A stretch of DNA of 64,000 nt from Anadara kagoshimensis (taxonomy: Eukaryota; Mollusca; Bivalvia; Arcoida; Arcidae): NCBI GenBank assembly GCA_021292105.1, contig CM037860.1, positions 10,868,698 to 10,932,697 on the forward strand, written 5' to 3'. The notes under the pieces are model-generated. The model ran no database searches. It had not been told where the DNA came from and saw nothing but the letters and a program-made list of their open reading frames with translations. The position numbers and the translations under genes were made by a program. This document shows positions 51,201 to 62,200 of the stretch, in pieces (positions within the stretch are counted from its first letter, which is position 1; each line of letters opens with the position of its first letter).

Positions 51201-54200
51201 CTCAAAATGTCCCGGATCAGCTCATACAGCTACCACCGGTGACAGAATCCCTCATCTCACATCCATTCCATAGGTGGTAAAACATTGATTCATCCAAGAA
51301 AACATTAATTCCATGTCAATAGTTGGTTTCAGGGTTTGTTTAACACACCGTTCATTCAACCAATGCAGTTTTTCTTATGTAATGGGTAAAATCAAAATGT
51401 AAACACGCCTGTCCTACAAACGTTTGGCCGTCACGTATGACGTTGTTCAAAGTGTTGTTTGTTTTCATGATTGCGAGACATAATATAATCCCTTTTTGTC
51501 AATGAATTTAAATGTAACATAATTTATATGTTGACTGAAAATAACTAAAGAATGAATAAAAAGATATAAATTCAATACTATTTCAGCTTTTTTATCGGAT
51601 ATTTTATCGTTTCATAAAGATGTCATTTATTGTATCACTACGCAGTTCAGCCTTGTAACGTCGATTTTCTGAAAATCAGCTGCTCAGTTCGGAAATGTAG
51701 GTCAGCTTTAAAACTTAAATTTCGGGTTGGTTTGTAATTATAAGAATTGAATTGCACTTTTTACGTTGTTATCGGGGTGTAACAACGTGAAAATTATCAC
51801 AAATTGTGTAAAACCGCTGCGCTACGCTACGCGGTTTTACGCATAATTTGTGATAATTTTCACGTTGTTACACCCCGATAACAACGTAAAAAGTGCAATT
51901 CAATTCTTAAATAATGTTCGTTATCTTGTGTCCCGGCAGTGATATTGTCATCTTGACTGAATCTATGACATAGCCTAGAAATTCTAGATTTTGAGTTGGT
52001 ACGCAAACTGACTTTTTCCAATTGATAAGAAAACCTAGGTTTTCCAATAGCCATCTGAGATGCTAGATCCTTGGTCAGTTCCGATTTTGACTGATTCAGA
52101 AGTAACATGTCGTCTAGATAAATGATCATTCTCACGCCTAGACGTCGGAGAAACGCCACCACGGGCTTCATTAATTTGGTGAAATAAAGTGGAGATGGGG
52201 CTAACCCAAAAGCCATTGTCTGGAATTCCAGTAGTCTCCCTTTCCATAGGAACCTCAGAAACTTTCTGTGTTCCCTGTGGATAGGAACTGCGAGATACGC
52301 ATCTTTCAAATCCACCTTCACCATGAAGTCGCCCGCTTGAACAAGCGATTTCAGGGACACAATGCCCTCCATTTTGAAATGTTGATAATTTATGAAAGTA
52401 TTTAGTTTTTTCAAATTTATTACAGGTCTCTGACCCCCATCTTTCTTTGGCACAAGAAAGATTGGGCTCAGAAATTGACCGGTACATGGAGTTACCTCCC
52501 TTACCACACATTTCTGTAATAATGATTCTATTTCTGAATCTATCATGAGTGCAGCATTTCCACTTAGGGTTTGTGCTGTAGCAAAGTTCTGAAATGGAAC
52601 TTTTTGAAATGGAATCTTCATTCCCATTACTATTTGCAAAATAAATTTGTCCTCGGTCAGAATTGTCCAGTTTTGATAAAAATGTTGAATTCGACCGCCT
52701 AGAGGAAACGTTGTGCCTGGAGATTTTAGACCGAGGTCTACCAGACCTTTGTGAATCAGACATACGTCTAGAAAAGGTGGTATTTCTGTGTCTAATGTAC
52801 ACATTTTTGTGTTCAGTGGAAATGCTGCACCCTGTGACAGATTTTTCTCTAAATCTAAGTTTAGGTTTTCTGACACAGAATGATATGAGCTTACCGCCTG
52901 TTCTCTTCTGTGGTCCAGAACTGGTTCTGGGTCCTCTAGAGAATGTAACCTTCCGGTCCGCCCCTCCAGCTCTTCGAGTTGCGGACCCCTTGAGAAAGGG
53001 AGTGGTGGAACTGCCTTTGAAGGTCTTAGATTTCCAAGTTTTTCTCTCTTTCTTAGGACCAAGCTCATCGGCTATCTTTTTGGACGATTTCTTTATATTA
53101 GCCGCCTTATACAGTACCCTGTAAAAGCTATTTCCAAAAAGATCAGTATCTAAAATAGACAATTTACTCTCATTTGACTTAATGAGAAATCTGGATTTTT
53201 TAATATCTTTTGTAAGATTGTATAAAATGTTCATACGTCTGTGAAAGTTTGTTGTAGTGAATGTTTGTCCCAATAAAGTTGTGGACTTTTCAATTAAATT
53301 TAAGCATTCAAACAAATCCAGGTGGTCATCTGTGACCCGGCCTGATCTTATAGAGTCCAGGTCCATCCACAATTTGCTCAAAGGACCCATAACAGATGCT
53401 ATTCTGCTCTGTATTTGGGCCAAATTATCATCATATGGCTTACCATAAGACCGCTTTGCAGCCTCGAATATATCGGGCACATATCCGTCTACACTGGGCG
53501 ACAGTAAATTTACATTTTCCGGAACTGGGAAAAAATCCAAGATCTTTTCCTTTAGTACTTTATCCGGGATAAACTTTGTGAACTTACGATTGATATACTC
53601 TTTCATGTCATCTGGTAAAACCACTCTGACAAGAGTCAGTTTCTTCAATATCAAACCTTGAGTAGCCAGATTCGTTTGACGAGTTCACACCGGGTCCGGT
53701 AGCATTATTGTCCGGAATAGAGTTAGGTGGTTTATCTGCCAGAACACTGGCAGTGACTTCAACAGAGCTACTTGATTCGCTCTCTCCATCAGAATCAGTG
53801 TCCTGATCTGAATCACTTTCAGAATCCGAAGATGAATTTTCTCTGAATTTCTGTCTCTTACTCTTAGATGGTGATGCATTCCCATCATCAGTTTTGCGTT
53901 TACCACCGTTAGGGGTACTTGTGTCCCCTAAATTTACCTCCTCAGCTACAGCAGGAGGGTTATCTCCGCTACCCTGCCTGACATAAACGTCGGAGGGTTT
54001 TGCGGTTGCCATCATGTCCAAATATAAAAAATATAGCAGAAATATAAAATATTTCTGCACGATATAAAACTAAAATCAAACGTGGATTGATAATAAAATC
54101 ACTCAAACACGTTGGATAAAGATAGGCTTACGACGACAACACGTCTGAATAGTACAAAGCCATGAGGAATAATGACGAAACATTGACGTCATATCTATGA

Positions 54201-55698
54201 CGTAGTAATGTTTACTTTGAAGTTGGCTTATTTGAACGATTCCGTGGGAATATACATGATAATATCTTATGGAGGTTTGCGAAATGAAATCGGGGATATT
54301 GTGTGAAAATTCAGGACATAATTTTCACCACTTTACGAGAAGCAAAAATTTTAATTAGCGTGTATCAGCATTAATCGTTCATAACGCCATGTTAAAATGA
54401 ATAAAAATGAAACTTCATCAATTAATAATAAAACTTAAAAGTTAAAACTATTCTAGTGTAGATTACAGTTCAATCTGAATGCAAATTTTATATAGCGACC
54501 ACCCGTGTCTACAACATGCAGTCACTTTTAAATGCCATCCTCGGGAACACAAAAATTATTGAATAAGTGTAAAAACAGTTTCAATCCACAAATAGTTTCA
54601 ATCCACGTGTGTCATGATAAACTTGCACAGAAAAATGGAAAGTCCGAGATTGTGGTATCCTTACCTTAAAAATCCCGGTGGTCACTTGATAATAATAATT
54701 AATCCATGAATTAGAAGCTGATGTTAATAAAATCCTCACTCTGAATAAATAACACTTTTACACACTATGTCAACTATAAATAGAACAGTGTCTGGTGATT
54801 TTTTTCACCTTTCAGTGGGGCACACAGCGGGAGTAAATTACCTGGACATTTAAAATCGGTAAAATAAAATTATCCAACCACCTAATAATATTTAAATTCA
54901 AAGTAATTTTATTGCAGCAGAGGATAATGTTGGACATTTCAGTTATCCAAATAATAATAAATTTATTATCAATTAATCATATTAAGAAATATTGCCCCCT
55001 TTTGTACACCATTCTTGTCAACAAACTGTTACCTGGACAACTTCTGTTATTGGGAGATGCAAATTGTTAGCTTAGGGGCGATAAGATGTGTCAGAATGGT
55101 TTATAGCAATTCAGGCTTTTGAAGCTCACTTGGTCAATTTATATGAATTCCACAATAATTTTAACTACATTTAAATTAACACTAAAACAAAGATTTAATT
55201 TTTTAATTTTGTTTTATTTTTTTCTCTTCAAATTAATTGTGAATATAGTGAATTAAATTAATGACTTAAACATTGGAAAGGAAAACAAGTTTATGTGTCA
55301 AATGCAAATAAAGGGAAGTAGCTGGTCATGATGAAGGTTTTTTATATGATGATGACATTGTTGATGATGTTGTGGCATGATGATCTGATGAAAATACTGA
55401 TAATAGTGGTGACATTCAGTTCTGCTGATGATGATGACGATGATAATGCTGATGATGTCACCATGATGTCAGATGATGATAAGACATTAGGAGCTATGAT
55501 GATGATGTTGATGATGATGGTGGTTGTGACACTAGTTCCGTTGATGCCGATAATGATGATTGTGAAGATGATGACAATGGTGGAGGTGATAACATTAAGT
55601 TCTGCTGCTGCCAATATGATGATGATGACGATGTGACATAAGCTATGATGATGCTGATTATGATGATGATTATGGTGACATAAGTTCTGTTCCTGCCC

Positions 55699-55729
<31 letters not shown>

Positions 55730-56200
55730 GTAACCACGTAAATAATGTGACACATGTTCTACTGCTGCTGCTGATGATGATCATGGCGATGATGAAGATG
55801 TTAATGATGGTGGTGATAACATCTGCTTCTGATGATTATGATGATGATGATGATGTCACAATGTTGATGATGATGATATGATATGAAGAGTTGTGATGAT
55901 GATGTTGTGATATGAGGAGTGATGATGATGATGAGGAGGAGGATAACTTCACAATGTTGATGATGTGACATGATAAGTTATGATGATGATGGTGATGATG
56001 ATGATAATGATGCTAGTGATGACATCTGATGATGATGATGATGATGGTGATGTCACAATGTTCATTTTGATGTGACATGATGGTGATGATGCGACATGAT
56101 GATGATGATGATTATGTGACATGATGATGATGATGATAATGATGATGACGTAACATGATGATAATGATGATTCGACATGATGATGATGATGATTTGTGAC

Positions 56201-56247
<47 letters not shown>

Positions 56248-59200
56248 AAGACAAGATGATGATGTAACCAGTTAATGATGCGGCAAGGAGATTTATGATG
56301 ACTGGTGGTAGTGGTGGTGAAATGAGTCCTACTGTTGCTGCAGCTGATAATGATGATTCATGGTGATGGTGATGTGGCATGAGAATTTGTGATGATGTTA
56401 ATAAAAATCAGACCAGAAAATTGAAGTTTAGATCATTTGCATTAGAACCAAAATCAGATTTCTTTGTTACTTAAATTTAATTAAAATGACAGACGACATA
56501 AGACAATGCATGTGAGGAATTAGATGTATTGTAAACTGAATTGTTTAAAGTATATGAATGTTTTATAGCAAAGCGTTAATTGACATTTCTTCTCACTGTA
56601 TTGACTAGAAATTCAAATCCAGGGATTTTTATTCTCTTGAAAGTTTTGTTTCCTTACTGTCCCAAGGATGTTAAACAATATATATATTTATTTTTTGTGT
56701 GTATGTTAATTTTCCCATCAGTTCAATATTGAATTAAATAAAATGGATTGAATACACAATTACCAATCATTTCTTTTCAGTAATGAGGTTCTTTGCAATC
56801 AATGAGCCGTCTGCTTTCAGTACTTTCAGTACTTTGATTTTTTTCTTTGTTTTTGTTTTCTCAGTACGAGGTTTTTTAAATTCAACCACATTTTCTTTAT
56901 CTTTCTGGTCATCGTCGGATCGTTTGTCTTCACTTTTTTTTAAATAATTAGTGATGGACTTCTGAGCCATGTTGTTGTGAACTAAGCGCACTTTCAACAT
57001 GGGAAATAGCAGTGTTTTACAACATCTCTGCGGTGCTTCAATAACATGGTCATGTAGTTGGAAGTTAACAAGTGTTTGATTAAAAAAAATCTTATGCATA
57101 TTGATACAAAACGAGATGAAAACAAACCGATTTAAGCATTGTTTAAATTTTATTTTGTGTATATCGGACATTTACCGCTGCATTTCTGTTTTAGCAACAC
57201 TTTATTAGGATCATGGATGATTTCTTATGGATAATTTTCTCGGCACCGGGCCGTGTGAGAATGAACTCTCCGTTCGTCACTAAGACGTTTTAATTCGGTC
57301 AGGACGAGTTGCCGAGTACTTTATCTGAGCCCTGAAGGCTCTGAAAAAATAAGGTTTTGAAAACTTTTAAGTGTCACATTTCCCATTATGTCATTTAAAA
57401 TTGGTGCTGTATTTTGTAAACATTTGAAAAAACAAAGTTCAAGTTGGTAAACATTTGGTTTTATGAATATAGTCAGTGGTCTCCTTTTACTTGGTGTTAG
57501 AATAAATGCAGGCAGCAAAGTATATTTATTATAAACAAGATCATGTATAAAAAGTAGTTTGCATTTAAATTTTTCAGGAGAAGTATTAAGAGGTGACAGA
57601 ATTGTAAATACTCCATATGAGGTAACTAATATTAGAGAAATATATACAAATGTATATACAATATATCTTTCGTGTACTGATATAGTCCTGGATCTCATCA
57701 GAATATTGAAAGACGCAGTCAGGATGCACTAATTTAAATCTGTAAGAGATGGAAATGCAATATTTCTTGGGGCACATGAATGATACTTCTAAAGATATTT
57801 GCATGATGGCGTAGGCAAAAGGTAAAAGCTCACTCAAAATCTGATGTCTGAGGGATTTGGGTAAATAACCTCTTCTTGATTTTGTAATGGTGGATTCTTA
57901 ATGTTTAAATGTTTATTTAGACTCTGAAATTTGTATACATTTTATGATAAAATCATTATTTTTTTGTAGTTAACTATGGATGATGACAGAGCTTGTACAG
58001 TCCTGTGTGACTCCAAAAAAGTCACTGCTGCACAAGGCAAAAGAATAGCAGAGATGATAAAGCAAGCTTATTATGTACACTTGTAAGTTTATTATAGCTC
58101 TAAGAATGAAGTTAAGGGGGCATACAGGAGTCATCTATTATGTCTGTCAATTCTCCTACTGTTTGATGGTCCCAATGTCATCTCAGTGCCATAACTTCAA
58201 CATCTACTTTCATCTGGATGGAATTTGATCAAACTTGACACAAGTTACCAACATTAGATAATGTATCACATACCAAATTTAGGTATGTACCAGTACCCCC
58301 TGTAGTGGATGTCAAGGGGTGAGGTATTTGTCTCTCAAGTAACTGCTTTAGTATATTATATATGTTATCAATTGAAAAAGTGGCTGAATGATTAAGACTT
58401 TAGCATTAAGCCTATGACATGCTATTGCTGTGGTGGTCTTTGTAGGTTATTCACAATCTGGTGATAATGTATACAACACGTTTATTTCAATATCAGGGTT
58501 GTTGTAACAAATAAAGTGTGAATGGACATGATTTTATATAAAGAGCAATATGCTATAATTACCTGTTTGTCTGATTTAATTCACCAGTGTTTATAAATGC
58601 TCTGTCATCTGATCAGATCGAGAACAACCATATATGTATATTTTGAAATGCAACGTTAATTTCAAAGTATTTGCTATGAATTCAAAAGATATGTTATCAC
58701 TAACCAATGGATTAGCTGTCAGAAAGTTAATCAGATTTGTAGTTAGCAAGATTTATCTTTCTTTGAACAAACAACTTGATATGTATTATGTAAATATGAA
58801 AAACAGACCAAAAAATAGTATTACAATTACTAGTACTTGTATTTATCTGTTGTTTTAGACTAGTGGACAACTTGCCTTGTGCAACAAAATTTGAATTGTT
58901 GGAGACTGGGGAAGCTCAATATGAACATGGTTATAAACTAGGATTTGAAAAAAATAATGTAGTAAGTATCGTAATCCATTTGATATTCAGCAAGTTGACA
59001 TAAGTTCGGGTTGTTGAATTACTTCAGCAAGACTTTTTCATGTCAATGATTAAAGTACAGTTACTAGACACTAGTGTTATGTATTGTAACAAATGAAACA
59101 AGTTTTCTTGTAACTGATTTCATTTGAACGGTATTAGCAGAATATGCAAAATTTTGATCATAAAAGACTTTCTGATGCCGATTCAGTAAATAAAACTGAA

Positions 59201-62200
59201 TTTGATGTGGAAAGTTCCTAAATGAAGGGGACTAAAAGATCACATTTTTGCAAGTTGAGCATTATAGGCCCTTTTGGGCATCTTATCATTGATTATTTTA
59301 AATTCATATTTACAATCAGGTTGAGATGGTGAGAAATTTAATTACAGTTACCAGTAGCTGATTTATTGATTTACCCTTTTTATGATCTTTTACAGGCATA
59401 TTTGAACAATCATCTGAAACTTATACTAAAACATCACACAGAGGATGGGTATGTACATGATGCAAAATTTGTACATTAATAAGGTTACATGTCTGAAAAG
59501 CTATCATCTTAAAACTTTATTTCCAAATGATAATTATATATTTACATGTAATTAAGTTTTATTGTATAATCACCCCAAAAATCCGTACAATAAAACCATG
59601 TAATAAAAATCATATTATATGCATGTAATATAACTCATGTTTCCTTGGTTAGTGACATCATACAATTGTTGTAGCATATTATAACATCATATGTTAGATA
59701 TATATTTTCAGTTGAAAATCTTCCATTGCTATATTTTGAAATTTTGACATTTTACCTTAATTTTCAATAAACACACAATGTGATTTACAATTCAAAACTT
59801 CTTTGCTTGTTTTATTACAGTTTGTCTTTATAAAATGAATGACAAAGGATTAAATGCACTTCATACAAAATTAAAACAAAATTAAAATAAAATTAACCAT
59901 TAAAAAGCACATGTATTATTTTCTAATAGAAGACACTGCAAATTGGTTTGACATATTGTATATGTATTATTGTACAAAGTAAGGATGGCTATTTGGAGAA
60001 GAAACTCAATTTACAGGAATGAATTGAACATATTTCCTTAATAGAATTATTTATATTTTATATTTCAGAGTTAATCACAGAGTTGTAGGATTTGAAGTGG
60101 AACCTAAAAGGTAAAAATTTATTTAAATGTTATTTTATAGTTTTAGACATGTGGTAGATTCAAATTGCATTGGATATATTATATTGCTTGCAACTCTTAT
60201 AATAATGTCTTTGAGCATTTTGTTAGTGGGAGGTGTTGGGCTCGATCCCTGGCTGGGTCTGGCCCAAGACTGACTGTTCTTTCACCAAGCACTCTGTATT
60301 ACAATATGAAAGTTGCAGTTTTTTCTGATAGGAACTTGAAAAAAACGAGGTCCCGTGTCATGGTAGGCGTGGCTCAATAAAGAACCCTGCTATATAATGC
60401 CATCAGTGCAACCCACAAAATTTCTTCACCTTCGCTTATACCTAGGGACGCCTTGACATAAGTGAAATATTCTTGACAAGGATGTTAAACACTATAACTC
60501 AACTCAACTCGCTTTGTAAAAGAAATGTTTATCAAATTTATGTTGCAGTGTTAAATATGGTGAACTTGAAGTGAAAGAAGGGAAATGTTCACCGAAGACA
60601 AAGGATCGTCCAGCACAACCTCAGGCTATCAGTGAACAAGGTATCATTTTATTTATAATAAACATTTATATACACATAGTTTTATTTATTGTGTATACTA
60701 AGAATTACTTGAAGTTGCTCTACTCTTCTGATTTAGCTCACTTTTTTAATGGTCATATACATTTTGTACATGTAAGATGATGGCATAAAAAAGGGATGTA
60801 ATTGTAAGATTGTATACATATCATTGTATGTCTTTTAATCTTAAATACTTACTTTACCACTTTGCATCAAAGCCTTGTTCTTCAGTCGACAATGGCGCAA
60901 ACCCTCCACCGGCTGCTGCCATTGTTGTTATGATGTCTTGTCCTTTCAATTCTTCCTCCTTTTTTGGAAGCACCATTAACCCGAGTGAATAAAGTAGCTT
61001 CTTCTCAGATCTTACATAATCAAAATTGAATCCAAGGAAGATAAGCAATCTCCGGTCAAATTTTTCAATCAACTTTTCTTGCACTTGCCATGTCATTACA
61101 TTGTTTAATTTGATCATGTGACAACTTTTAGCCCAATGAAAGTTCATGAAAAATATTTTATAATAAATACAAATATACAAAATGAACTTAATTAATTTTA
61201 CAAAATAATAAATATTCAAGTTCTTTATTTGCTCAACACCACTGGAGCTGGTGCATTAGGTTGAACATTGTACATTGTATAGCATTAATATGAACATTGA
61301 CCAATAAGTTTTCAAACAGACTAGTCTATATATCAATTTTAGCAAGGAGAGGCATTATATCTGAAGTTATCCTTATGTTTTACAGGCGAAACAGAAATTC
61401 TATTTACATATGAAGTGTTGTGGGTTAAAAGTGACCTGAAATGGGCATCCAGATGGGATACATATTTGACTATGAGTGATGTACAGATCCATTGGTTCTC
61501 TATAATTAACTCAGTGGTTGTAGTTATATTTTTATCAGGTAAGAAGCTTAAGATGTTGTACAGTTATAATGAATGATCTTATACCCAGGGTAAAATCTTG
61601 ATCAGGCCCTTGTTGTACTGACCCCAAAACAATAAATCTGTGCAATAAAACACTTGTGTGGACCAATAACCTGGTCAATCTATTTATTTTGAGTTTTGAT
61701 TAAATGTAGTACTACATCATTCATATCTTTTATTTTTTCTTTCCTGACAAATAAAATGCTTCTTGTTATAATATTTTTACCAATGTTTTAAAACAGACAA
61801 TAAGTTTTTTCTGGATGGCACACTGTATACCACATCTGTACAAAAACAAACAAAGTACCTTACTCTTAGGGTTATTTCAGAGGCCAATGTTCAAGTTTTT
61901 GGTTTTTAGCATTTTGTTGTACTTGTATTGTGTTTGAGTTGTAATATACTGATGATATTTATTGTTTTCCTTTACTGTTGTGTAGATAAATGTACATCTT
62001 TAGATCGGTTTTGTTAACCTTTGCCTGTTATTATCTCTAATTAATACCAAAAAAAAACACAACACTTTGATATGTTTATATGATTGCAACTATATTTCTT
62101 TTAGTGATAAATTTTAACTAAACCACTACATATTTGTTGGTTGTTGGCTTGGTATGTAGGAGGTCGTTGGTTCAATTCTGGTCATGGTCAGACCAAGACT

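Larger units (their letters stand above)
48424..54290 (-). mobile_element. DIRS-type tyrosine-recombinase retroelement (fossil)
   Basis: Sense is the minus strand. The ends are short inverted repeats: ATTTCATTTCGCAAACC at the left and its reverse complement at 54274-54290, both adjoining an ATAAGATAT..AATCATG stretch. The parts in order are a gag-like region, reverse transcriptase, RNase H with its trailing domain, and a tyrosine recombinase. This order and the absence of an integrase or protease are diagnostic of DIRS elements. It is broken: a ~1.4-kb insertion separates RT from RNase H, and there are a handful of smaller breaks. All domains are still readable, so it is moderately young. Confidence 0.85.
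45453..57334. mobile_element. hAT-bounded insertion block filling TM9SF4 intron 2
   Basis: The left TIR TAGGGCTCAGATAAAGT (45453-45469) and the right TIR, whose reverse complement is CAGGGCTCAGATAAAGT (57318-57334), match at 16 of 17 positions. The flanks are AAGGC on both sides (45448-45452 and 57335-57339). Subterminal GTACTCGGC/GCCGAGTAC motifs lie near both ends. Later insertions inside include an inverted-repeat unit, a DIRS fossil and a GAT microsatellite. Removing the block leaves an intron of ~340 bp. A short PIP-like frame near the right end may be the transposase start. Confidence 0.75.

Noticed and set aside
55328-56380. Long His-, Ser- and Met-rich frames
   Set aside because: Explained entirely by the GAT/ATC triplet repeat on both strands.
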